The translations under genes and the position numbers were made by a program. Shown piece by piece: positions 21,294 to 36,404 of a DNA stretch of 64,000 nucleotides. The stretch covers positions 310,001 to 374,000 of the forward strand of contig NW_011887302.1 in the NCBI RefSeq assembly GCF_000151315.2, read 5' to 3'. The notes under the pieces are model-generated. The model had not been told where the DNA came from, searched no databases, and was given only the letters and a program-made list of their open reading frames with translations. The DNA comes from Capsaspora owczarzaki ATCC 30864. Taxonomy: Eukaryota; Opisthokonta; Filasterea. Each line of letters begins with the position of its first letter. Within the stretch, counting starts at the first letter, position 1.

Positions 21294-22236
21294 NNNNNNN
21301 NNNNNNNNNNNNNNNNNNNNNNNNNNNNNNNNNNNNNNNNNNNNNNNNNNNNNNNNNNNNNNNNNNNNNNNNNNNNNNNNNNNNNNNNNNNNNNNNNNNN
21401 NNNNNNNNNNNNNNNNNNNNNNNNNNNNNNNNNNNNNNNNNNNNNNNNNNNNNNNNNNNNNNNNNNNNNNNNNNNNNNNNNNNNNNNNNNNNNNNNNNNN
21501 NNNNNNNNNNNNNNNNNNNNNNNNNNNNNNNNNNNNNNNNNNNNNNNNNNNNNNNNNNNNNNNNNNNNNNNNNNNNNNNNNNNNNNNNNNNNNNNNNNNN
21601 NNNNNNNNNNNNNNNNNNNNNNNNNNNNNNNNNNNNNNNNNNNNNNNNNNNNNNNNNNNNNNNNNNNNNNNNNNNNNNNNNNNNNNNNNNNNNNNNNNNN
21701 NNNNNNNNNNNNNNNNNNNNNNNNNNNNNNNNNNNNNNNNNNNNNNNNNNNNNNNNNNNNNNNNNNNNNNNNNNNNNNNNNNNNNNNNNNNNNNNNNNNN
21801 NNNNNNNNNNNNNNNNNNNNNNNNNNNNNNNNNNNNNNNNNNNNNNNNNNNNNNNNNNNNNNNNNNNNNNNNNNNNNNNNNNNNNNNNNNNNNNNNNNNN
21901 NNNNNNNNNNNNNNNNNNNNNNNNNNNNNNNNNNNNNNNNNNNNNNNNNNNNNNNNNNNNNNNNNNNNNNNNNNNNNNNNNNNNNNNNNNNNNNNNNNNN
22001 NNNNNNNNNNNNNNNNNNNNNNNNNNNNNNNNNNNNNNNNNNNNNNNNNNNNNNNNNNNNNNNNNNNNNNNNNNNNNNNNNNNNNNNNNNNNNNNNNNNN
22101 NNNNNNNNNNNNNNNNNNNNNNNNNNNNNNNNNNNNNNNNNNNNNNNNNNNNNNNNNNNNNNNNNNNNNNNNNNNNNNNNNNNNNNNNNNNNNNNNNNNN
22201 NNNNNNNNNNNNNNNNNNNNNNNNNNNNNNNNNNNN
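21294..22236. other. Assembly gap (943 N)
   Basis: The run of N hides the junction between the LRR/Cys-rich gene and the MACPF reading frame, both on the plus strand. Whether they are one gene or two cannot be told from this sequence. Confidence 0.99.
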
Positions 22237-25200
22237 TACCCACATCGTGCGGCTCATTCATCACCACGTTCATTCACGACTTGGATTCGCTTGAATTTCT
22301 CAATGTTACAGCTGACATTGTGGCCGTGACCATCAGTTCGTTCGTCAATGCGAAGGCGCCAAAGTTCACGTTTACCTTCCCCTTCTCGGCTACCAATGGG
22401 CAGTTGCAGTCGTTTATTTCAGGATTTCACACAGCATCCTCCAAGACAACGAGCATCTGTGTTAACAGTCCATTCCACTTCATCGACGCGGCGGCCGATT
22501 TGGCGGCGGGTCGTTTCCGTGCTGCCAGCCTCATCACATACGGTTTTGATCTTGCGACTCCTCGCGCTTCAGACCCGCTTGCTCTCTATCCTTTGTCCAG
22601 TGCGGATGATGAGCGTCGCAGCCGCCGTAGCCGTCGTGAGGTTACTTCACCCGAGTCGCAGTACCTCGTCGACCTGTCAATTGCCGAGGACCAGCTGGAG
22701 TTTCTGGCAGTCGGCCGCGAGGCCATCTGGCGCACAACTCCTTCGACCTCGCAGGTTGGCAATGACACGCACAATGAGCCCTATACGGTTCCGGCTACGG
22801 ATGCACAGTATGCCACAAGCAACATTGGCATGCCTGCCATCAGTGCTTCCGGGTTGAAGCCTGTCTGGCGTGTTACCTTTGATGCACCGGCTGTCGTACA
22901 TCGAGTCGAGCTCTCCATTCCGACTGTGTACATGGATGAGCATCCAGCGCACTACGCTGAGGTGTTTGATATTGTCCTGTACAATTCTGCCGACCTGCCG
23001 CTTCGTTCGACTCGCGTCTTTGGCCAACGCACACACATCTGGGCGAATGTGGATGCCACCCAGGCCGCTTACCTGGAGATTCAGGGCGTCTCTGATCGTG
23101 CTGTGCAGCTCGCACTTGATCGCGTCCGTGTCATTGGCGGCTTTGAGCGCGATTGTCTCCCTCTTGTGTCGTTTGATCTGGCATATCTTGCCAACGACAT
23201 TCGCTTGGCTGGCGAGGTGGTCCACGTCTCGAATGCATCACTGGGCGCTTCCGTTTTGGCCTCCAGTCCACAGAATTACCTGGTGTACTCGGTGCTTTCT
23301 GACTGGCACCCAGCTAGTACGAGCTCACTGCCGCAGCTCAATTCAGCCGCCATCGCACAGCTCGACATCACCAACAGCGACAACCAGCAGCGGGTTGTCA
23401 TGGATGCATCCTTTGAGTCCGCACTCGATGATTTGGTGGCTTCGTGGCTGAATGGTGATCTTGCCAACAACGGACTAGCTCTCCGCCTCGACCTGGACCA
23501 AGTCGGTAAAGCGAGTTTCGACCGTGACGAGTTCACTCTGTCGTTCAACCTGCGACGCTTCCTTTGGCGTAACACTTCGTTGAGCGACTGTTCTGCGCGA
23601 TGCGGCGCAGGTGTTCAACATGCAACCATTCAATGCTATGAGCGCACCCACAGCGACAACGGACAGCCTCAATACATTGTCGTGGACGATTCGTTCTGTC
23701 GGTCCAGCACTCGCCCGCCCGCAACAGTTGCATGCGATGCTTTCGATTGTGACTACGAGTATCGACAGCTCTGTGGCAATTGTCTTTGCACTGAAACCTC
23801 GTGCCAGTTTTCCGAGGCGCGGCAATCGACGCTTCAATGCTTGCACAACACTGGCAGTAGCGGCTCGGAAGTTCCAGTTTCGGCGTCTCTCTGTGAGATG
23901 CACGGTCTGCAGATGCCAAACTCCACAACCTGCCCGAGCTGCAACTGCACTTCTGGATGTGAGCTCAAGTGGGAAGTGTCGACGTGGTCATCCTGTGAAC
24001 CTGCGTGCGGCGCTGGCACTCGCACTCGTAACATCACCTGTACTCGCCGCGATCCATCCCATCCGCCGCATTTCTGGCCCACTGCAACTCCATCCGAATG
24101 TGCACGTCTTTCTGATCCTCCGAGTGCCCTCGAGTCGTGCTACTCGCGTGATGGCTGCTCGAACGGCAATGTCAACACAGGCCTCGATCCATCTGCTGCC
24201 GTTTGGCCAATTCTCGCCAAGACCCGCATCCTCGAACTCAACAGCACAATCTCGCGTGTTGAATCCTTGATCCAACTAGGCGAGCCGCACCTCTCCGCCG
24301 AGTTGCTTGTTGCGCAAATTGCTCGCGACACGCTGTCAGCGCGTTTCGAGAGCCAAGTTGTCGACTCACGCACAAGCATGGACTTGGCCAAGCTGTCCGT
24401 CGAACTCGAGGTGGTCGATCTGCAAAACGAGCTGTCTGCGTCCCACACTCGCCAAGAGTCCGATCTGCCGACCAAAACGGTTGCTCTCGAGCAGCTGGAG
24501 CTGGACGCTCGTATGGCATCTGCACGAGCGACAATCAACATGCCTGGGAGTGGCGTGACGTCGTACAAGAACATTGGCATGCTCGGATTCGGATACCACA
24601 TCTTCAAGGGCAACCCTCTTCCGTCGTCCGGTGTCGATCCCGGGTTCACCTTGCCTGTCCTCAAGGTGGATTACTCGATGCGTCGCATGACCGCTGATGG
24701 CAGCACGATGCTTCCTGACCGCGTCGCCGTCATTCCGTACGCTTCCGCGCAGTTTGACAGTCGTTCCCACCTCGTAACGACCTCGTCGGAGTACGCAGAA
24801 AGCTTGGAAGTGGACGTGTCCATCGAAACCTCCTTCTCGTTCAGTGCTCTCGTTGAAGGTGGAGGTGCCAAGTTTTCGGCGTCGAACGACTACAAGCAGG
24901 CCTCAGAGATGCATCAGTCGTCCGAATCTGTTTCAATCACCACCATTGGCACCGTCTTGACATATGTGGCAGAGTTCCTGGATGACACGCCTCCGCTCGC
25001 CGACCATGTCATTGAGATGTTCAACGCGCTCCCGCCGCCCGCGTGCTGTGATGGTCTTGTGCTTCCCTCGCACGCTGGAGTGAGCAAGGATCGTTCGGCG
25101 TGCACCGCAATCCATGCAAACTGTGGCGACCTTTACCTTCGGTTTTTGGACAAGGTGGGGACCCACACCCTCATCGGCGTCCACATGGGCGGGAAGTCCA

Positions 25201-26414
25201 TTCGAGTGTACACCATGGCACAAACCGAGTTTGAGTCGAGCGTGGAACAGTCGGATGCGTTCAAGTCATCATTGTCGCTTTCGTCTTCTGGAATCGAGTC
25301 GAGCTCCATCGACACGTCCTTGAGCATCAACAAGCAAAGCTCCCTTAAGCAAGCCGTCAAGGATCGCACCGAGTCCCGCCGCGAGACGTTCATGGGTGGT
25401 GACCCAACCGCAGGCACAAATGATCCGGAAGACCCCACAAACATGGACGGTGACAAGGAGTGGAGCACGACGGTGTCGAAGAATCCAGTTCCGATCAAGT
25501 ACAAGTTGGTGCCCGTGCTGCAGGTGCTGGCTGTCTCGCGTTTGTCCAATGGCACCAACCAGGAGCTTGTCGGCTTGAAGCTCGACCTTTTGACCCGTTT
25601 TTACCTGCAAGTGTGCGCAAACACACCTGGTGCTGACTGCGAAGTCCCGGCCAAGGCGGACGAGGTGGGAGTGCACTTTGGCGACTATGTCACCCTCTCT
25701 CAAGTCATCTCGGCAAGCAATCACATGGTCATGGCAGAGGACCCCAAGCAAGGCAGGCTGATTGCTCGTCAGGTGCCAGCGTCGAACGAGGACGTGGCAG
25801 ACACGCACATGGACATTGTCAACCTTCCTGATGGCGTTGTCTGCTCGTCGTGTGGTGATTCAAGCCGCTACTTTAATGGAGAAGCTTGTACAATGTGCAA
25901 GAATCCACACACGACTTGTGCACCAGTCCAGCACGAGTCGTGGTCCGAGGTCATCCAATCTGCAAACCGTGCGAGCGACAACGGACCGGCTGGCATCTAT
26001 CAGGTCAAGGGCGTCTCTTTCGCCCAGTGTAAGCAAGCGTGCATGGAGCGTCCCTCATGCAAGGCCGGCGTCTACTTGACCAATGCAGCCCATGTGGACC
26101 GCGCGGTCGAATGTAACCTGTTCGGCGATCACCCTGAGAACGCGTTTGTTCGGCGCGGTGGTGAGCATGACGACAACTGGTACATCTTCCAGCGCTGGGG
26201 TTGCTACAGCGCACAGCATCCAGACTTTTTCACTGGCTGGAGGGCCTACGGCGCCAGTTCCTTCCGAAAGCAGCCTAGAATCACTACTGAAGCGTACGAA
26301 ATGTATGCGGAAGTATCGTTTACTAAGAATGTAGTGAAGAATGAGGGGGAAGCCCGACTAGGGATGAGCCGAGTTCGTAACTACGATCAACAAAGGGCGA
26401 TTCGAGCATCGTAA
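22237..26414 (+). CDS. Large extracellular protein with TSP1 repeats, a MACPF domain and a PAN-like domain (5' end in gap)
   Basis: One open frame of about 1390 codons emerges from the gap and runs intronless to a TAA at 26412. Domains in order, counted from 22281: a beta-rich region; a galactose-binding-like region around residues 200-285; a TSP1-like repeat (LSDCSARCGAGVQHATIQC, ~430-490); a Cys-rich stretch; a second TSP1 (WSSCEPACGAGTRTRNITC, ~570-630); and a helical, probably coiled-coil stretch (~650-750). The MACPF domain (~765-1110) has GMLGFGYHIFKGNPL and the signature YLRFLDKVGTHTLIGVHMGG. A Cys-rich linker and a PAN/apple-like module (GVSFAQCKQACMERPSCK, then ECNLF) close it. In animals, TSP1 plus MACPF is the layout of terminal complement components and apextrin relatives. 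The role here, defence, adhesion or feeding, is inference. No TM helix is seen in the visible part. Confidence 0.75.
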
Positions 26415-26608
26415 ACGCATGCATCATTTCATTCACGTGTATTTAGCAAGAGACAACAACAACAACAACAACAACGGCAACAACAAAATTCAATGGTTAA
26501 ACACACAGAAAAACAAAAAAAAAAAAAAAAAAAAAAGGTGGAAATACATCACAAACACACACAAGGTTACTTTTTTTTTTTGTTGGTTCTTTTTCACCTC
26601 TGCTTCCT
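26415..26608. other. Convergent 3' region
   Basis: About 195 bp between the MACPF frame and the CDC48 stop, with a CAA-type repeat at about 26457-26486 and A and T tracts at 26516-26536 and 26571-26581. Confidence 0.6.
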
Positions 26609-29813
<3,205 letters not shown>

Positions 29814-30308
29814 GGTTTGATGATGAAGTTGCTAGTCAAACGAAAGAAGCTCGAGCAATGTGGATGACGGGGGGAGCAATGTCCTGGAACGGAAACCAAA
29901 ACCAAAAAAAAAAAAAAAAAAAAAAAAGCGAACGAACTGTGAGCATTTCAAGTTGAACAGTGCCAAGACCAAAGAGCAACAACCAAGGACCAAAGAGAGC
30001 AACAAGAGCAAGAGGAGAAGCAAGGCCTCAATGTAATGCACGCAGAAGAGAGAGAGAACAAACCTTGAAACAAAGAAGGGAAGAGACACGTAAAAATAAA
30101 AAAAATAATAAAAAAACACGAATGAACTGTCGTCAGCACAAATCGAGACGGTCGCCTTTTTCTACTGTTTCGAGATGATCCAATTCAGCCCAAAGTGCAC
30201 GTCATCCATCCATCGATCCATCATCGTGTTTGCTGCCACATCCACAGCAACATCATCATCATCATCATTGCATTGAATAGTCCTTTTTTGTTTGACCTCA
30301 AGCAGCAA
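29814..30308. promoter_or_regulatory. Bidirectional upstream region of CDC48 and PRKRIP1
   Basis: The 495 bp between two divergent ATGs must contain both promoters. It includes an A tract of about 22 nt at 29907-29928 and no TATA-like element I can defend. The assignment rests on gene orientation. Confidence 0.5.
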
Positions 30309-31203
30309 ATGAACGCGCAGCAGTTTGAGCTGCCTGCTGGCCGGTTTGATGCGCCGAAAGATCCAGCCCCAGCAGCGTCCGGAGCGTCAGGAGCATCAGA
30401 CCGTGGCCGAGGCCGAGGAGAACCAAGGAACAATGCATCAGGCGCAGCAGACAACGCTCGACGACCGGCGGCGGCGACGGGTGGCGGACACGTTGGACCG
30501 GCGACGGCGGCCGATGCGCAACGACGGCAGCTCGACGCGCTGATGAAGCATCCAGAGCGCGAGATTGTGCTCCCTGCTGCGCCAAGCAAGCATCGCGCGC
30601 CTCGAGGCCCCAAGGACTTGATCCACCATGTCGCTGGTGAGCAGGCCGCAGGACAATGCTTTTTTTTTTTTTTTTTTTTTTTGGCTCAGACTGTTTTCTT
30701 ACACTCTTTCTCACAATCTTTTCTCATAACGTCTCATCAGGTTCGACCGCTGGCGCTGGCAGTGGCGAGTTTCACGTATACCGCAATGCAAAGCGGAGGG
30801 AGGAGGCACGCTTGCGAGCACTGGACGAGATGAGCGAGGCTGTAAGGAAAAGCTTGCTGAGTTGCTGCGATTGACATCTCTGTATCTCACTCGGGAGACA
30901 ACGCAATCGTAGGAACGTGCCGACTACGAATTCCACGCACGAGCACAGCAGTTCAAAGAGGAAGAGGCCGCGGCGTTGGCCAAGAAGCGATCCAAGCGCC
31001 AACGAAAAAAGCAGCTGCAACAGCTCCGCAACAAGAAAGCACGGCAAGAAGGTGGTCAAAAGACTGGCGGTGAACGTGCCACCAACGAGGATGACGACGA
31101 TGACGACGAGGACGATAGTGAAGAAGAAGAGGAGGGAGAAGGTGGTCCAGCAGAGCCCGAAGCTGCCGCTGCCTCGATTCTCAAGCCATCCACTTCAGAT
31201 TGA
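30309..31203 (+). CDS. PRKRIP1: PRKRIP1-like spliceosome-associated protein
   Basis: Exons 30309-30636, 30741-30841 and 30913-31203 give 239 residues. The N-terminus is Ala/Gly-rich. It is followed by KHPEREIVLPAAP, a PRGPKDLIHHV segment, the hallmark GSTAGAGSGEFHVYRNAKRR, and then a long basic helix (AAALAKKRSKRQRKKQLQQL) and an acidic tail. This order matches the PRKRIP1/C114 family, known as a component of activated spliceosomes near U2 and U6. The acidic D/E tail after the lysine-rich helix is longer than I expect from the human protein. The gene converges on RPA3 with only about 170 bp between stops. Confidence 0.9.
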
Positions 31204-31376
31204 AATAACACATGGAGCACACCATGTTTTCTTTTCCAATACAGCAAAAGTTCATGCTTTTGATTCCAATACAGAAACAGACAACACGAGCTGCACTTTT
31301 CCCCCCCTAAACAACAACAACAACAGCAAAGCTAACAAAATTCACGCATCAATCGCCCAAAAATACAAATGCCTTC

Positions 31377-32207
31377 CTAGTATGGCACTGCCGAAAACAG
31401 ATGGTACTGCTTTCGTGCCAATTCGATCATTGTGTTGTAATTGTCCATGTCTGATGCCACACGAAGGTTGAAGACAAGTCGAAACGCACAGAAAATGAGA
31501 AAAACGGCCAAAACGCAATGATTGCCAGTCAAACATCAATCATCCATCCACAAATCAAGTTGCACAAAACACGACAACAAACTTACTGAAGGACTTGGGG
31601 AAGGGCGCAAACGTCTCTGCGACGAGCGACAGGTCTGGCTGGACGCTGCCAATGTACTCAATCACGTCGCCCTCGGCGTAGACGGCGTTCGAGTTGGTGT
31701 GCACAATGGTCTCGCCCTTGTCGCTGGTCCTGATCGTCACAGTGGATTGGTTGATCTGCAGAGTCGAGGGGTGGACTGGGGAGTGAGTCGCAGGTTTTGG
31801 TTGTTTTGGCGGGAAAACCAGTTTCCCCAACTTTCCACAGCCAGTTCTTTCGCTGCACCCGTCTGCACAGCCGCCAAATGCCCGCAAAGTGGATGACAAG
31901 CACCGACTGTCTACTCTCCCCTCGAGCGAGACGGCGCTTCTCACGAGACAAAGCATGAACGCTTCATTGCGCGTGTTGGTTGCATGCATTGAGTTTTGTG
32001 CTTCCCGCGCTTTTTTTTTTTTCACTTTTTTTCACTTTTTTTTTTTTGTGTGTGTGTTTTGGGCTGTGCGGCCTCTGTTGAGCGGTTGAACGGTACCTTC
32101 ATCACAGTGCCGACAAGGCGGACGAACCGATCGACGTTGGCAGCCAGCATGCTGTTGTTGACGCGAGGGGTGGGAGGGTATTCAGAGGGCGCTTCGTCTT
32201 GTGCCAT
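31377..32207 (-). CDS. RPA3: Replication protein A 14-kDa subunit
   Basis: Three exons (32097-32207, 31587-31755, 31377-31450) give 117 residues, the usual size. The N-terminus PRVNNSMLAANVDRFVRLVG matches the RPA3 start of the OB fold (R-I-N-x-x-M-L-x-x-F). The middle follows the five-stranded barrel, and the end (NYNTMIELARKQYHLF) matches the C-terminal helix that packs into the RPA trimer core. It acts with RPA70 and RPA32 in binding single-stranded DNA in replication and repair. The gene lies 160 bp downstream of DDX10 on the same strand. Confidence 0.9.
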
Positions 32208-32366
32208 TGTTTTATGATTGTTTGCTTAGAAAGTTGACTGAAGCAACCCAAAACTGATTTGATAGGGATGGTATGGTATGGTACAACAACATAGGAACAA
32301 GCGAAAAGACGACAGCATTGTCTTTTTTTTTTTTGAAGCAATCCCAAACGACTGAATGCCCGAAAA

Positions 32367-35300
32367 TTAGCCTTGCAGCAGCGCCAATGCCAGCTCCTCA
32401 TCATCGACAAGAGACCGCGCTCGCTTGCTCGCTTGCTTGGCAGAGGCTCCGTCCGAGTCTTCATGTCCACGCTTTGAGCCGCGGCCATGGTTGCGCACAG
32501 GCTCTGGCTCGTCTTGATCGTCGTCATCTTCGTTCTCGTCGTCTTGATCGTCGTCATCCTCATCATCCTCTTCTTCTTGGTCGTTACCTTGAGCACCAAA
32601 CTTCATTTCGAGCTGACAGGAAGGAAATAGCGGAGTGAGTGATTGCAAACTAAAACCATACACACTCAAAAACCCCATTCCCCACAAAACTTACATAGCC
32701 CGCAGCTTCAGCCTGTCGCTTCTCACGGGCCTTGCGAGACTTCTCCTTGTGCTTCTCTTGCACACGACGGCGCTCGGCCAAGCGATCGAGACGATCCGCC
32801 TCCTTCATGCGTGCCTTGGATTCTTCGATCGTGACGGGCACGTTGGGTCGCGGCTCCTCGATTACTTCCGGATCTGGGATGCTCACAATGCCGTCCTCCA
32901 CGACCTTGCCCGACTCGTCAAGTGCCTATTTGCCGTGGAAAGGAAATTAAAGGTGAGGACAAACCGTCAAAAAACAAACAAAAAAGCAAACGATTTTTCA
33001 GGGTCCGACACACTCACCAAGCCGTCATCATCAAATACGACTTTCGTATTCGCCTTGATATTAGCGTTGATGAGCTTCTTGGCCACCTTTGCGCGAGTAA
33101 GGGTCTACGGAGCAAAAATACAAGACTAGCGAGTCAGCAACCGCAATTTTTCACAAAAACCACAAAAACCACATGCATGCGCTGCTCCGTACCTTCTTCT
33201 TGCTCGAGGATGCCTCTTCGGCCGTGTCCATGGCAGTGCCGTCACGATTGATCTTTGCTTCCTCAGGGGCATCGTCATCGTCGTCCACACCATCGACGCC
33301 GTGGTTGCGGCGTTTGAGCACCAGCAGGTCATCCTCGCCCGTCTCTTCGTCCTGCTCACGCAGCTTTTGCCATGCAGTTGACAAGACTCCTTGGTTTTGG
33401 CGAAGGCGAATGCGGTCGATCTTGGATTTTGCCTGAAGAACAAGAATCGCAAACGAGTCAGTCCAAAGGCCAGCCCTGCTCGCCAATGGTGGATGCAAAA
33501 GCGCCATACCTTCTCTTTGGGAGCACTTTCAGCGCCCCAGCTCTTGTCTTCATTGTCACTGTCAGAGTCGTCATCGCTTGCGTCGTCGTCGTCACTGCCA
33601 TCGTCCTCCGAGCCATCTTCAGCGGCTGCAGCAGCGCTTGCCGCAGGTCCATGGACCTTTTTGACCTTCTTCAAGTAGCGAATGTTCGGCTGACCAGGCA
33701 GACCGAGGGACAGCGCAAACTCTTCCGCAGGGAGTGCGTGCACATCGAAAACTTGCTTGTTGGGTTGCAAAAAGACCGAGCGCATGTACGAGACGAAATA
33801 CTAGTAGAATACAAAATCAGAAGGAAGCCAAATGGAGCAATGAGGTGAGTCGCTTTCACGGACAACAACGCAAAAAAAAAACAACAACAAAAACACAACA
33901 ACAACAACAACAACAAAAAAAAAAAACCGCAACCTCCAGCAAAACCTCACCTTTTGAGCCAGGTACTTGAGCTCGGGCTCTTGTGTACAGAAGGCTGCAA
34001 GGCTGGGACGGATGCTGGAGCTGCGATCGGGGTTGATTTCACGCTTTTCGATGGGGATGCGCTTCTCGGCAAGGGTGGCAACCATGCCTTTCTCTTCGGA
34101 CGGGAGAACCATCAGGAGTGCGTTGCCGCTCTTGTCGGCACGGGCAGTGCGCCCGACGCGGTGAATATACGTGCTGGCGTCTTCCGGGCAATCGACCTGG
34201 ATGACCCAGTGGACGGCGGGGAAGTCGAGACCACGAGCGGCAATATCGGTGGCAAAGAGCACGGCGGAAGGCTTCTTCGCAAAGTCGCTGTAAATGGCCA
34301 TGCGCTTCATTTGCTTTTGCTTGCCATACAGTGCCATCAGCGGCACGCCTGGGCGCAGTCGTCGGAATGTCTCGAGCACAAATCGCACCTGCTTGCAGCT
34401 GGACAGGAAGACGAGCGTTTTTGAGCTGGTGTGGGTGCGAATGAACGAGTACAAAATGTCCAGCTTGTCGGGAAGGGCCGTCACGACGTAGGACTGCGAC
34501 AGACCCTTCGGGGTGCTGTGTTTGGCGTGCTCGTGCACGGCGGCGTACTCGGGCGAGGTGAGACTCAGGCGCGCCAGATCGCGCACGGACTTGGTTTGGG
34601 TGGCCGAGAACAAGAGGGTTTGGCGCGACCGGGGCAGAAAGTCCAGAATGGCATCCAGCGTGCGAGCAAAGCCCATGTCGAGGATGCGATCGGCCTCGTC
34701 CAAAACGAGCATCTGCAGGTTGGAGCAGTCAAAGTTTGGCGTCTCGTCCATGTGTTGCAGCAAGCGTCCGGGCGTGCACACGAGAATGTTCATGCCGTTG
34801 ATGCGCTCCTTCTCCTGCTCTACATCCTTGCCACCAATGACCAAGCCTGCGGCCAACTCGTGGCGCGCACCAATCTTGCGCAGCACCTCAAAGATCTGGA
34901 AGGCAAGCTCGCGGGTGGGCGTAATCACAATGGCGCCAATGCCGTCCTCCGAGGACCACCGCAGGCGGTAGAGGCGCTCGACCACAGGCAACAGGAAGGC
35001 GAGCGTCTTGCCCGAGCCGGTTTTGGCGGCACCGAGCACGTCGCGACCTGCCAAGCCGTCGGGCAGCGACACTCGCTGGATTTCGGTCAGTTTGACATAT
35101 GCGCAGTCGCGGAGTGCGGCCTGCGTGCGCGACGACAAGGGCAGCTCTGCAAAGCGTGTGAAAGTGGATGGAGTGGTGGTTGTGGCTGTAGCATCGGCCT
35201 TCTTGGGCGTCTCATCACTCGCTTCTTGATTCGTCGTTGGTGCAGCGGCCGATCGAGCACCAATGATGTCCGTGGAGCGAGGCAGTGCGTTGCAGCGTGC

Positions 35301-35747
35301 CGTCAGCTCGGCAATCTCGCGCGTCTCCTCCTGCATTCGTTGCTTGCGCGTGCCCTTGCCCTTGGCTGGCGGGTTGGCCTGCTGGTTCTTTGGCTTCTTG
35401 CCCGCTGCGTCTCCCGAGCGACTGTCCATCTGGCTCAGCAGCGCGTTGATGCGACGCATCTGCTCTGGGTCTGCTTCTGGTGGCTTTTCATTGTCGTCGT
35501 CGTCGTCTTCGTCTTCGTTGGGTTTGTCGTCATCGTCCTCGTCCTCGTCCTCGTCCTCCTCGTCGTCGTCGGCGCGACCTTTCTGCCCTCGTGGCGATGC
35601 ATTACGACCTGCTGCTCGTCCGCGCGGGGACTGCGTCTGGGTCTGGCTGGCCGGCCCGCGTGCCACACGTGCGCCCTTGTTGGTGCCATGCGGCTGCTGT
35701 GGTCGCTTGCCCTGTGCGGCTGGGCTGTGTGCGCTTGTCTTGGCCAT
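32367..35747 (-). CDS. DDX10: DEAD-box RNA helicase DDX10/Dbp4
   Basis: Six exons (33951-35747, 33510-33800, 33193-33432, 33018-33104, 32695-32925, 32367-32612) give 963 residues. The N-terminal 200 residues are low complexity with an acidic run. The helicase core shows the Q motif, AAKTGSGKT, PTRELA, DEADRILDMGF, SAT, ARGLDFP and HRVGRTAR. After the core, YFVSYMRSVFLQPNKQVFDV and the segment ending LSLGLPGQPNIRYLKK are the conserved Dbp4 extension that separates DDX10 from other DEAD-box proteins. The remaining exons encode charged linkers, a coiled region and an acidic tail. The known role is in the small-subunit processome, releasing U14 and related snoRNAs from pre-rRNA. Confidence 0.95.
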
Positions 35748-36404
35748 CGATTGTAAGCTAGTTGTGTGATTTCAGTCCAAACTGCAAGGAGCCGGTGAAG
35801 GTGAGTGAGCGCGCACTGAGTTGAACCAATGGCCGCTCGCTCGCTCGCAGCTGCGCAACACAAAATGTTGCATGAGCCTCGAGCACCAACTCAACTCATC
35901 GAGCAGCCTGTGCAACAGCTTGCGCAAGCACAGCTCGACACAGCCAGCGGCGATCGATCCGCCCAGGGTTTGACTCGCCCTTTGTTCCACATGGGAGCAA
36001 GCGATGACACAAGCACCAAAATGCTCAGAATTGTTCTCATAGAGCCGAACTTCAACGATCCGCTTCCCCACTCCCAGGTCCATCTCACCCTCTCAATGAT
36101 AGACCTGGTCATTGAGCTGTGATATCCACAACAATCAAAGAGTCACTGTGGAGCAATTGGCTTACCGGTTGTTGATGGAGCGATTTGGAGACTGAACCCC
36201 CAGCAAAAGCCGCTCATCCAATGACATTAAATATCATACTATGAATGATGCATTGAGCGGGCGGCTACACAACCTCAACGTTTGCAGCACAACGAAAGAA
36301 ACATAAAAGCTTTGAATTCGAATTACAATTTTTTTTTTTTGTTTTTGCAATTGTGAAAACCCCGATTTGACCGGTTTCAACGCTCGCTCTCTCTTGTTCA
36401 TCAA
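35748..36404. promoter_or_regulatory. Divergent upstream region of DDX10 and eL43
   Basis: About 660 bp with no convincing gene. Short overlapping frames on both strands (for example 35829-36122) show no recognisable domain. The last 30 bp before the candidate eL43 start are pyrimidine-rich (cgctcgctctctcttgttca), as expected upstream of a ribosomal protein gene. Confidence 0.45.

Noticed and set aside
21294-22236. Open frames spanning the N gap
   Set aside because: Ns translate as unknown residues. Continuity across the gap is not evidence of coding.
34431-35756. A 441-codon open frame antisense to DDX10
   Set aside because: Same cause as above: the sense strand encodes all helicase motifs, and the antisense peptide is a low-complexity valine/leucine-rich shadow.
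35829-36122. Small open frames on both strands upstream of eL43
   Set aside because: They overlap each other, show no domain, no signal peptide and no splice-supported extension. The region is better explained as a divergent promoter.
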